Shown here: piece by piece, positions 1-5,901 of the stretch | Layout: every line of letters begins with the position of its first letter | Position numbering within the stretch: position 1 is the first letter of the stretch | Source: Stenotrophomonas maltophilia | GTDB taxonomy: Bacteria > Pseudomonadota > Gammaproteobacteria > Xanthomonadales > Xanthomonadaceae | Assembly (NCBI GenBank): GCA_002364755.1 | Contig: DEZI01000017.1 | Span: forward strand, 100,685-164,684 | Direction of reading: 5' to 3' | DNA: 64,000 nt | The notes under the pieces: model-generated | Seen by the model: the letters and a program-made list of their open reading frames with translations, nothing else | What the model was told of the DNA's origin: nothing | Database searches by the model: none | Program-made: the position numbers and the translations under genes

Positions 1-114
1 GCGCTACCGATGGTGCCTTACGCCTTCGTGCGCGGCCACACCTATTCGTGGTTGATCTTCCTGGTCAGTAAGCTTCATCCGGGCCCATGCCATACGCCAG
101 CCCGCAACGGCTAA
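1..114 (+). CDS. Possible C-terminal end of an upstream gene (partial)
   Basis: Frame 1 is open from the window edge to a TAA at 112-114, about 37 codons, beginning ALPMVPYAFVRGHTYSWLIF. It could be the tail of a gene starting outside the window. No motif is recognised and the stretch is too short for coding statistics, so this is only a possibility. It ends about 40 bases before the next gene. Confidence 0.22.
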   Translation, partial: ALPMVPYAFVRGHTYSWLIFLVSKLHPGPCHTPARNG

Positions 115-154
115 TATGCCGTGGGATTGGACACCTTCGGGGAAGGGACACGCA

Positions 155-883
155 ATGGATATGCAGATGGGCACGCACACCCTGCCGGCAGGGACGGCGG
201 GCAATGAGGCGCTGACGTTTCAATGGCTGTACGCGCGCGTACAACCGCTGGTGGATCACAGCATCTACCCCAAGGCTGGGGCCGTCGAACGCTGGTCGTT
301 ACGCATTGGCGGCATCGGGGGTGCGGTTGGGCTTGTTGCTGCATGGCTGCTCGACCGCTGGGTGCCGGTCAGCGTCTTGTTGCCAGCCACGCTCATTTGC
401 CTATTGGTCGAACTGGGCGGTTTCGCCGTCCATAGCATCCTTTCAGGAAAGAGGCAGTACCAGCAGTACCTGCAGCCCCGGCTGTCGCATGCGAGGGAGA
501 TGGACAGCGAGTATCTGCAATGGGAATCCGTGCTTGCGGATATTCGCCATTTCCCAAGGACTCAGCGTGAGCAGCGCCTCCGGTTTGTCAGCACCCTCCG
601 GACCGGCATGGTCGACCGCATGGGGCTGTTTTATGGCGGCGTACAGCGGCTGGGGCCGTTCCCACTGCTGATAGCCCTCTACGTGCAATACCGAAGCTGG
701 AAGGAGAATGGCTGGGCGGGCGTCTTCGATGTCGGCCTTGCAGGAGGAATCCTGATTTTTGCCATGATGCTCCTTTATGTAATGGCCTGGCTGCTGATCA
801 GCCAGCGCATCCGGCTGGACACCTACATCAACCTGCTCGAAGCTTCCATGCAGGACCCCGAGGCGAACCCGCCCGCCGGCTAG
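155..883 (+). CDS. Integral membrane protein of unknown function
   Basis: I do not recognise the family. The start was taken at ATG 155 because GGAAGGGA (141-148) lies just upstream. An in-frame ATG at 116 has no such site. The product is about 242 aa. There are two hydrophobic segments near residues 55-100 (around GGIGGAVGLVAAWLLDRW and SVLLPATLICLLVEL) and two more near the C-terminus (PLLIALYVQYR and GGILIFAMMLLYVMAWLLI). A charged cytoplasmic-type region lies between the pairs (residues about 105-165). The layout suggests a four-helix inner-membrane protein. Neighbours on the other strand are also uncharacterised, so context gives no function. Confidence 0.6.
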   Translation: MDMQMGTHTLPAGTAGNEALTFQWLYARVQPLVDHSIYPKAGAVERWSLRIGGIGGAVGLVAAWLLDRWVPVSVLLPATLICLLVELGGFAVHSILSGKRQYQQYLQPRLSHAREMDSEYLQWESVLADIRHFPRTQREQRLRFVSTLRTGMVDRMGLFYGGVQRLGPFPLLIALYVQYRSWKENGWAGVFDVGLAGGILIFAMMLLYVMAWLLISQRIRLDTYINLLEASMQDPEANPPAG

Positions 884-899
884 AGGCGGGCGGGCTCGA

Positions 900-1286
900 C
901 TACTCCTCCGCCCGTAAGCGTTCGCCATGCTCCAGCCAGAGCCTGAACTCATCCCGTAACTGCAGAACATCCGGCGCAAGCAGATCCACTCCCGGCGGCA
1001 GGCGGATCACCAGCCCCGTCGCCGCGTTCTCAACCGCCATCACCGGAAGCCCCTGGTAGCGTATCTGGAACCACGCTGCAGGCGAATCACCGGCATCCAG
1101 CGTAAAGCCCTTCCGCGCCTGCGCGTCGGCGAACCCCTGCGCGTGGCGGCGCAGGAAATCAAACAGCCCTGGCGGCACGGATTCGAAGGTGCGGACCTCC
1201 GCAGGCGTAGGCGATGCCTCAACCAGTGGCACGGGCAGCAACAGCAACGCGAGTAGAATCGAGCTTGCTCGACGATACCAAGTCAT
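900..1286 (-). CDS. Secreted hypothetical protein
   Basis: The 128-aa product starts with a signal peptide: RRASS, then a run of leucines, then VEASP as a likely cleavage region near residue 25. No enzymatic motif is visible in the mature part (about 100 aa). The start ATG at 1286 has GAGGG upstream and lies 13 bases after the stop of the gene at 1300-1656, so the two are probably one leftward operon. The function is unknown; the signal peptide points to an exported or periplasmic protein. Confidence 0.6.
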   Translation of the reverse strand: MTWYRRASSILLALLLLPVPLVEASPTPAEVRTFESVPPGLFDFLRRHAQGFADAQARKGFTLDAGDSPAAWFQIRYQGLPVMAVENAATGLVIRLPPGVDLLAPDVLQLRDEFRLWLEHGERLRAEE

Positions 1287-1299
1287 ATGTTGACCCTCG

Positions 1300-1656
1300 T
1301 CAGGCAGCCGGCCGCACGCGTTCCTGGATGAAGATCGTCAGCGCAAGACAGGCCATCGCAAGCCCTTCCATCACCCGATCGCCCACGTACTGATCCGGAT
1401 CGCCATTCTGGCGGGCGCGTTCGGCGGCCAACAGGATCTCCTGGATGACGCGCTGGCCCGCCAAGGCGCAGTCGGCATCGGAGAGCGCGACCCTGCGCCA
1501 GGGCAGGGGATGACGCTCGGGCCACGGTTGGCCGTCGGACGCCGCACCTGCGCCAATGCTGTGCAGGAGGGCAATCAGGCTGTTGGGATCCTGTGCCGAC
1601 TCGGAAGCAGGGGCTTCCGGGGTGGGCTTGGGGGCAGGGGGGTAAGGCTTGGACAT
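1300..1656 (-). CDS. Small proline-rich hypothetical protein
   Basis: The product is about 118 aa. The open frame continues much further upstream, but ATG 1656 was chosen because AGGAG lies 8 bases before it and the upstream part translates a highly structured non-coding stretch. Residues 1-25 are rich in Pro and Glu (MSKPYPPAPKPTPEAP). The C-terminal half is probably helical (ILLAAERARQNGD, GLAMACLALTIFIQERVR). It carries no recognised domain. A long, strongly structured leader (1684-1888) precedes it on the same strand, which suggests post-transcriptional control. It is the first gene of a two-gene unit with the secreted protein at 900-1286. Confidence 0.55.
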   Translation of the reverse strand: MSKPYPPAPKPTPEAPASESAQDPNSLIALLHSIGAGAASDGQPWPERHPLPWRRVALSDADCALAGQRVIQEILLAAERARQNGDPDQYVGDRVMEGLAMACLALTIFIQERVRPAA

Positions 1657-1683
1657 GGCGTGGCTCCTAACGTGCAGGCAGAA

Positions 1684-1888
1684 GCCGCCACCGATAAAGG
1701 TGGCGGACGATGCGTGGTTCGAAACCCCGTGTGTGGACATACGGGCAGGCACAAGGCCTCCACGCACCGCCCGCCATAGCCGGCCGACGGATTGCCAGCC
1801 GACACCGCTCGAGGCGGTGCCGGCTGGCAAGCGCAAACAACATCCACACAATCGGGGTTTCGAAGCCCGGCCACCCTTTTTCGGTGGC
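1684..1888 (-). promoter_or_regulatory. Highly structured RNA leader or repeat-like element
   Basis: Read on the minus strand this stretch can fold extensively. An internal hairpin at 1792-1830 has a 17-bp stem with one G-U pair and a 5-base loop. A long-range helix closes around it: 1718-1729 (TTCGAAACCCCG) pairs perfectly with 1853-1864, and TGTGTGG at 1730-1736 pairs with CCACACA at 1844-1850. Small hairpins with GCCACC/GGTGGC stems sit at each end (1685-1706 and 1870-1888). It ends about 28 bases before the start codon of the gene at 1300-1656. It may be a cis-regulatory leader, a small RNA or a miniature repeat element. The structure is seen; the role is inferred. Confidence 0.5.
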
Positions 1889-2025
1889 GTGACGCAGGCC
1901 ACACAAAGGCTAGCGACCACCCGCCCGCAACGCCTCAATTGCCACAGCCATGTGCGAGCCATTCCGCTGGGCGCGCCAAATACGACACACTTCCATAAGC
2001 GGCCGCCAGCAATCGGAGAAGAACC

Positions 2026-2469
2026 TTGAGCAACAAAAGCATTGCAATTGTCGGGTTTGTCGCCAACTTGACTCCCCTTTACTGGGGCGAACGGCATGGC
2101 GAGTCCTGGTGCGCTCGCAGCCTGCACGACGGCACGCTCATCCTGCCTTTCAGTGCGGATGAAGACACGGAAGACGAGGGCTGGATTCGCGTCTGCTGGC
2201 AAGGTGATCGCGATCGGCAGACAGAGGTACTTGGAACAGACATTACGACGCTTGCATTGGAACGCTATGTGCGTTTGCACGGCGTGGGTTCCGACGAAGA
2301 GGCAATTGCTGCTGAACTGTACTTCATGGCTCAGCACTTCAACTTCAAGACCGGCTGCCATGCCTACCTACCACAACTGAGAAAGCCCTCTCACCCTGCC
2401 GTTCGAGCGGCGAAGCGCATGGGCGAGGGCGTTCTTGTCAATCTGCTGAGCAAGGTGGCAGGCGCTTGA
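2026..2469 (+). CDS. Hypothetical protein, 147 aa, TTG start
   Basis: The frame starts with TTG at 2026 preceded by GGAGAA (2015-2020), a good spacing. No earlier ATG with a ribosome binding site was found. The product has no signal peptide or membrane segment and looks cytoplasmic: an acidic patch (SADEDTEDEGW, about residues 43-53) and a basic C-terminus (RKPSHPAVRAAKRMGEG). I do not recognise the family. It lies in the accessory stretch left of the prophage and is divergent from the structured-leader gene. Confidence 0.55.
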   Translation: MSNKSIAIVGFVANLTPLYWGERHGESWCARSLHDGTLILPFSADEDTEDEGWIRVCWQGDRDRQTEVLGTDITTLALERYVRLHGVGSDEEAIAAELYFMAQHFNFKTGCHAYLPQLRKPSHPAVRAAKRMGEGVLVNLLSKVAGA

Positions 2470-2476
2470 CTCGTAA

Positions 2477-2731
2477 ACGCGGAGCCTGGTTGCAGGCTGC
2501 AACGGCGGCATCGTTCTCGCAGACAGCAGCATCTGCGTAATTACTGACCGTACAGTTGACTATCCGCGTGTGTCGAAGGCATTGGATGAGGTCACTGAGG
2601 ATATGACGCTCTATCACGGCGTGCGCCTGGGTCAAGTAATTGAAGCTGTGTACAAGCAGGGCCAAAAAGACGGCGCAAAAAAGGCCGTTCCACATCGCAA
2701 TCCAGGCCAGCCAAAGAAGAACAGGAAATAG
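2477..2731 (+). pseudogene. C-terminal remnant of an unidentified gene
   Basis: After a stop at 2474-2476 a frame is open to TAG at 2729-2731 with coding-like composition (for example VIEAVYKQGQKDGAKK and a basic Lys/Pro/Asn-rich tail). It has no plausible start codon before an ATG at about 2603. It reads like the last 80 or so residues of a protein whose 5' part has been lost. The frame differs from that of the gene ending at 2469, so a frameshifted continuation of that gene is possible but not supported by anything seen. Family unknown. Confidence 0.4.
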
Positions 2732-2989
2732 CTGGTCTAACAGCTCAAAAAGCGTCGCGGCTGGGCCACGCTACCCGAGGTTTGGCTAATGCGGCGCCAT
2801 TGCAGTTTGTGTCTGGCAATGAGGCAACCCTATGGCGGAACTTTGCGCGACCAGACAACAAGCGGCCGGAAATGTCTGCTGTGGTTTGCAGTGACCAAAG
2901 ATTGTCTGCGTCCCAGACCAGAAGCTCTGGGTCAGCAGGGCAGAATTGTCTGCTGACGAACACCGGGCAGGAGGTCGAACTCTTATGGA
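2732..2989. other. Non-coding stretch left of the prophage
   Basis: Nothing convincing was found in these about 260 bases. A 73-codon frame on the plus strand (from 2782) has no ribosome binding site and low-complexity Ser/Arg/Asn content, so it was not called. The segment is the host flank of the left prophage junction. It also supplies the last codons and stop of the truncated phage repressor. Confidence 0.4.
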
Positions 2990-3370
2990 TCACATTCGCT
3001 TAGTCATTGAATTTCGCATAATGTATAGACCGTGCGCGTTATCAAAGCCCGGCACTGCCGAGTGAGCCTTGTCGGGTAGTGCGAATCCAACAGCAAGGCA
3101 CAGTGCCATTGCAGTCGCGGCTAACTTCCTCCACACAGCCTTTTCCTCACGGCTGATCGCTCGCGCCTCTCCAATCACACCCAGCACGCGCGCCAGCGGC
3201 ACACCCGTTAGCCCCGCCAGAGTTGCGCAAACCACCGCGTCGGGATGCGAAACGCCCTTCCGGTAGTTGCTTATCGCGGACGGCCGCACACCTAGACGCG
3301 GCGCTAAGTCCTTGTCGTAGCTCACTCCGCACGCCTCTTTCGCCTGGTCGAGCAGGGAATTGACGTCCAT
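2990..3370 (-). CDS. Phage repressor-like HTH protein, 3' end replaced by host DNA
   Basis: The 126-aa product from ATG 3370 has an N-terminal helix-turn-helix (residues about 5-60, with LAPRLGVRPSAISNYRKG as the recognition region). It resembles the DUF3693 phage regulators of Xanthomonas filamentous phages. Residues about 84-105 are hydrophobic (LAATAMALCLAVGFALP), so the protein may be membrane-anchored. It is divergent from the phage replication operon with palindromic operators between them. The left attachment repeat encodes YIMRN, and the final residues SMTKRM and the stop come from host DNA. In the circular phage the frame would instead continue for 36 residues, ending KDELAA, giving about 156 aa. 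The integrated form is thus a truncation created by integration. Confidence 0.8.
   Translation of the reverse strand: MDVNSLLDQAKEACGVSYDKDLAPRLGVRPSAISNYRKGVSHPDAVVCATLAGLTGVPLARVLGVIGEARAISREEKAVWRKLAATAMALCLAVGFALPDKAHSAVPGFDNAHGLYIMRNSMTKRM
3011..3027 (+). repeat. Left attachment site (attL core)
   Basis: ATTTCGCATAATGTATA has the form of a XerC arm (ATTTCGCATAA) followed by the 6-base central region TGTATA. The next bases (GACCGTGCGC) do not resemble a canonical XerD arm, as expected for the degenerate phage side of an IMEX-type junction. The repeat lies inside the 3' end of the repressor gene and encodes its residues YIMRN. Confidence 0.85.
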
Positions 3371-3373
3371 TTG

Positions 3374-3440
3374 ATCCAAGGCCCTTGATTTTTGGAATTC
3401 AAGGGTATTGAATCACGTCCGCGATCCAAGGGCCTTGGAT
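3374..3440. promoter_or_regulatory. Three operator-like palindromes of the phage switch
   Basis: Three 17-base palindromes with CAAG/TTGA-type half sites lie between the repressor and the rightward operon: 3374-3390 (ATCCAAGGCCCTTGATT), 3397-3413 (ATTCAAGGGTATTGAAT) and 3424-3440 (ATCCAAGGGCCTTGGAT, perfect arms). Their centres are 23 and 27 bases apart. The first overlaps the immediate upstream region of the repressor start. They are the obvious binding sites for the HTH repressor and probably control both divergent promoters. Binding is inferred. Confidence 0.6.
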
Positions 3441-3456
3441 TGCACCCGCCACCGGA

Positions 3457-3488
3457 CCCCCCAAGGCCGCTGGCGGGCTCCTTGGGGG
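3457..3488 (+). promoter_or_regulatory. Hairpin in the 5' leader of the phage replication operon
   Basis: CCCCCAAGG at 3458-3466 pairs with CCTTGGGGG at 3480-3488 around a 13-base loop. It lies about 20 bases before the first rightward phage gene. It also repeats the CCAAGG/CCTTGG half-site motif of the operators at wider spacing. Its role (RNA structure or extra repressor half sites) is not known. Confidence 0.35.
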
Positions 3489-3507
3489 CTTGGGGCAGGG
3501 GACAGCA

Positions 3508-3789
3508 TTGGAAGCTTTCGCATTCGGTCACATGGCGCTAATCGCCATTGGCACCAGCATCGCCGTCGCACGCGTCGTAGCGTGGATTCTGGACAGGCGC
3601 GCACACACCGCCAGCGCACAGATCCGCGAACAGGCATTCGTCGCCCAGGCATCCGCCGATCTGGCCGCCACCGGCTGGACCGCGCATCACGAATCGCTCT
3701 ATCAGGCTGAGGTTGAAGCATCCCGACGGGGTGATTTCATCGCCGCCGCCCGCTACGCCGAGCAGCAGGACGCGATCCATGTTGGGTGA
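3508..3789 (+). CDS. Small phage membrane protein upstream of Rep
   Basis: This is the first gene of the rightward phage operon, about 93 aa from TTG 3508, preceded by AGGGGA at 3497-3502. An in-frame ATG at 3532 is an alternative start but has no ribosome binding site. Residues about 9-27 (MALIAIGTSIAVARVVAWIL) form a single N-terminal membrane helix, followed by a charged Ala-rich helix (about 60 aa) that ends in the cytoplasm if the helix inserts N-out. Similar small proteins precede Rep in Xanthomonas filamentous phages; no function is established that I know of. It overlaps the next gene by 11 bases. Confidence 0.6.
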   Translation: MEAFAFGHMALIAIGTSIAVARVVAWILDRRAHTASAQIREQAFVAQASADLAATGWTAHHESLYQAEVEASRRGDFIAAARYAEQQDAIHVG

Positions 3790-3976
3790 TCGTAGCTGGT
3801 GGTGGATCCCCTTCGTCGTGTTCGTCGGATGCGGCGCAGGCGTCGGCTTCTGGGTCGGTTTCAATACCGCCGAGGAGTTCAACCGCGCGGCCACCATTCG
3901 CGACGAGCTCACCAATAAGTGCCTCGGTGGCAACGACCGCGCCTGCCGCCTGTATGAGGTGAAGTATGGCCGTTGA
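3779..3976 (+). CDS. Small phage single-pass membrane protein
   Basis: The 65-aa product starts at ATG 3779 inside the end of the preceding gene, and its last codons overlap the Rep start by 11 bases, so translation is probably coupled. Residues about 8-30 (WWWIPFVVFVGCGAGVGFWV) are one strongly hydrophobic, Gly-rich helix. The remaining C-terminal part has two Cys (NKCLGGNDRACRL) that could form a disulphide if periplasmic. No family is assigned. The position suggests a role early in infection or replication, but this is inference from context. Confidence 0.6.
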   Translation: MLGDRSWWWIPFVVFVGCGAGVGFWVGFNTAEEFNRAATIRDELTNKCLGGNDRACRLYEVKYGR

Positions 3977-5030
3977 TCGCGCTCGCTTCCGCATGGCTGC
4001 CAGCGGCGGGGTAGGGGGCTTTTCCCCGGTTTCGCCCGGTGAAAAGGGGGCTGCCGCAGCGGCGGCAGCGGTCGGAATTGGCCCGGGGAGTAACACGGGC
4101 CAAAAGTGTCAGCAAGATGCAATCATCGACTACCTGACGCTTGTGGTCCCGTTCTCCGCCCTTGAAGAAGTCAACTGCAAGAAGCTTGACCTCTTGCTGT
4201 TCCGCATCTTCGGTTTCCGCGGTGAAGTCGTTGCCGGTGCTATTCGCGACAAGCACTGGAATTTTTACGAGCAGTCCGCAGTTCTGATTGACCGGGAAAA
4301 CGAGGTTGTCGGTCGCGTCGGCATCGGTGGCAAGCAGAATTCTGTCTGCATCAGCATCACCGGCATGGGCTGCAAATGGGTTCCGGATTGGAGCCGCGTT
4401 TTCAAGCAGGCAACTATGCTCGACGCGAAGATTACGCGCGTCGACTGTGCGCATGATGACTACGAAGGCGAGCGCCTGGACGTGCATGCGCTCCGCGAAG
4501 TCGCTGCTCAGGGCGGTTTCACCGAGGGCGGTTGCCCTCCGCGTCACCGCTTCATTTCCGACGAAGGCCACAACACCGGCTGCACGCTCTACGTCGGTGG
4601 CAAGGGTCACAAAGAACTGTGTGTGTATGAGAAGGGCAAGGCCGAGGGCCTGCCTACTTCTCGCTGGGTGCGCGCAGAAGTGCGCCTTTACGGCAAGCAC
4701 ATGGAAATCCCGCTCGATGTGCTGCTCAACCCCGGCGCGTACCTGCGCGGGTCGTACGGCGCGTTGCAGGATCTGATCATCGGCGTGTGCACCAGGTTGC
4801 GCACGATCCGCAAGCACGTCGAAGTTTCCGCCGAGGCCATGGTGCTGTGGATGCAGCGTCAGGTCGGCCCGGCCCTCAGTGTTCTGCGCGGAGCATTCGG
4901 AGATTCATGGTCCGACTTCGCCGAAGCCCGCATCGTCCGTGACGGTCACCCCGGACGTTTTCGCGGTATCGCAAAGGGTGAACCACTCCATCGTTTCGTG
5001 AGAGAAGAACTATGCCAATCTGCCGCGTGA
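3966..5030 (+). CDS. Phage replication initiation protein (Rep, gene II type)
   Basis: The 354-aa protein matches the replication initiation factor family (Rep_trans/RstA-like) of filamentous phages. It nicks the double-stranded replicative form and starts rolling-circle replication. Visible family features are the DYLTLVVPFS segment that opens the core (residue about 55), a central ITRVDCAHDDYEGER stretch (about 155-170), GCTLYVGGKGHKELCVYEKG (about 205-225) and a downstream RAEVRLYGKH motif. The first about 50 residues are a low-complexity Gly/Ala-rich region (SPVSPGEKGAAAAAAAVG) outside the catalytic core. It overlaps both neighbours (11 bases upstream, 19 downstream), so Rep and the ssDNA-binding protein are co-translated. 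Confidence 0.88.
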   Translation: MAVDRARFRMAASGGVGGFSPVSPGEKGAAAAAAAVGIGPGSNTGQKCQQDAIIDYLTLVVPFSALEEVNCKKLDLLLFRIFGFRGEVVAGAIRDKHWNFYEQSAVLIDRENEVVGRVGIGGKQNSVCISITGMGCKWVPDWSRVFKQATMLDAKITRVDCAHDDYEGERLDVHALREVAAQGGFTEGGCPPRHRFISDEGHNTGCTLYVGGKGHKELCVYEKGKAEGLPTSRWVRAEVRLYGKHMEIPLDVLLNPGAYLRGSYGALQDLIIGVCTRLRTIRKHVEVSAEAMVLWMQRQVGPALSVLRGAFGDSWSDFAEARIVRDGHPGRFRGIAKGEPLHRFVREELCQSAA

Positions 5031-5290
5031 AGTCCGCTGCTGTTGATGAACAGCACAACGCCAAGACCAATTCCATCATGCGTTCCCAGATGGTCGGCCT
5101 CGACCTGGGCAACGGCTTCGAGCTGCCGTTCCGTGTCGGCCTCGGCCAGCGCCCGCCGTACCCCGCTGGCGAGTACGACGTGGATCCCAAGTCGTTCGCG
5201 CTGGGCCCCTTTGGCGACTTGGTTCTCAAGCGTTACGTCGACCTGATCCCGCTCCAGGCGAAGGCCGCCTCGTCGCCGGGCAAGGCCTAA
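5012..5290 (+). CDS. Phage single-stranded DNA-binding protein (gene V type)
   Basis: The 92-aa product directly follows Rep with overlapping frames, the position of gene V in Xanthomonas filamentous phages. The sequence is a small beta-rich protein (LDLGNGFELPFRVGLG, YDVDPKSFALGPFGDLVL) of the size usual for these proteins. By family, it coats newly made viral single strands, stops complementary-strand synthesis and delivers genomes to the assembly site at the inner membrane. Assignment rests on position and general resemblance rather than on a signature motif. Confidence 0.75.
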   Translation: MPICRVKSAAVDEQHNAKTNSIMRSQMVGLDLGNGFELPFRVGLGQRPPYPAGEYDVDPKSFALGPFGDLVLKRYVDLIPLQAKAASSPGKA

Positions 5291-5293
5291 CCA

Positions 5294-5515
5294 ATGTCCG
5301 ATCCGGCACCGCTCTACGTCGTCGGTTGTGCTGCTGAGAACGTGCAGCAGGACGGCACGTGCTCGGTGCCGGTTTGGATGCCGTACCACCAGCCCGTTCT
5401 TCCACCCCTGGACGCGGCTGATGGAACCCTTGTCGCATTCGCCATTGTTGCGATGTGGGCACTCGGGTTGAAAGCGCGCCTCGTATTCCGCGCGGCGCGT
5501 ATCGGGGTCTACTGA
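5294..5515 (+). CDS. Small phage membrane protein, probable minor coat protein
   Basis: The 73-aa product begins 3 bases after the gene V stop. It has two Cys in the N-terminal part (GCAAENVQQDGTCSVPVW), then one membrane helix (residues about 42-60, TLVAFAIVAMWALGLKARLV) and a basic C-terminus. Proteins of this build between gene V and gene VIII occur widely in inoviruses and are thought to be end-cap minor coat proteins (VII/IX-like). That role is inferred from position. Confidence 0.65.
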   Translation: MSDPAPLYVVGCAAENVQQDGTCSVPVWMPYHQPVLPPLDAADGTLVAFAIVAMWALGLKARLVFRAARIGVY

Positions 5516-5530
5516 GAGAGAGAAAGAGCA

Positions 5531-5767
5531 ATGAAGAGCATCAACGCACTGCGTAACGTCGCCCGTACCACCTCCGCCAAGATCGGCACCGGTATCGCCA
5601 CCGTCATGGCGTCGGGTGCCGCGATGGCATCCAGTGGCTCGCCGGGTGCCGCTGTGGCCGGTGAACTGTCTGCCGGTAAGGCGGAGATGGGCCTGATCTT
5701 CGCCGCTGTCGCGGTCCTGATCGGCCTGTTGGTCGTGTGGGCCTACACCAAGCGGGCGGCGAAGTAA
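5531..5767 (+). CDS. Major coat protein (gene VIII)
   Basis: The 78-aa precursor has the classic inovirus coat build: a basic signal region (residues 1-20), a cleavage site after the AAMA/SSG region (about residue 33), an amphipathic Gly/Ser/Ala-rich stretch, one membrane helix (MGLIFAAVAVLIGLLVVWAY, about 52-72) and a basic C-terminus TKRAAK that contacts DNA in the virion. The mature protein would be about 45 aa. An AGAGAGAAAGAG-type ribosome binding site (5514-5527) fits the very high expression expected. A strong terminator follows immediately, which raises the coat protein yield relative to downstream genes. Confidence 0.9.
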   Translation: MKSINALRNVARTTSAKIGTGIATVMASGAAMASSGSPGAAVAGELSAGKAEMGLIFAAVAVLIGLLVVWAYTKRAAK

Positions 5768-5785
5768 CCGCGGCGGTTGTGGGCA

Positions 5786-5818
5786 GGGGGCGCGCGGAAA
5801 CGTTCGCCCCCTTTTTTG
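5786..5818 (+). terminator. Rho-independent terminator after the major coat gene
   Basis: GGGGGCG (5786-5792) and CGCCCCC (5805-5811) form a 7-bp GC stem followed by TTTTTT. It lies 18 bases after the gene VIII stop. A terminator here is typical of filamentous phages and separates abundant coat transcripts from weaker assembly-gene readthrough. Confidence 0.9.
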
Positions 5819-5838
5819 TGAGCTAAGGGAGGGTGGGA

Positions 5839-5901
5839 ATGGGTTACTTCATCATCATTGCAATCTGCGGCGCGGCGTGGCTCGCGTTTGAGGGCGTGTG
5901 A
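5839..5901 (+). CDS. 20-aa hydrophobic phage peptide, minor coat candidate
   Basis: ATG at 5839 is preceded by a strong purine-rich site (GGGAGGGTGGGA, 5827-5838) and opens a frame of 20 codons (MGYFIIIAICGAAWLAFEGV). Its TGA overlaps the ATG of the adsorption gene as TGATG, a clear coupling signal. Almost the whole peptide is one membrane helix. The position between the gene VIII terminator and gene III fits a very small virion end protein, but it is shorter than the usual VII/IX proteins (about 30 aa). It may alternatively be a translational coupler for gene III. Confidence 0.6.
   Translation: MGYFIIIAICGAAWLAFEGV

Noticed and set aside
1657..2361. Upstream extension of the leftward frame at 1300-1656 (about 350 codons in total)
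   Set aside because: The extra part translates the structured leader and the antisense of the gene at 2026-2469, has no ribosome binding site, and shows Cys/Arg-rich composition typical of chance GC-rich frames.
2782..3003. 73-codon frame on the plus strand left of the prophage
   Set aside because: No ribosome binding site, low-complexity polar content, and overlaps the phage repressor 3' end.
3011..3027. tRNA-type or integrase-type attachment site
   Set aside because: No tRNA fragment and no integrase gene. The repeat is a XerC/XerD core, which explains integration through host recombinases.
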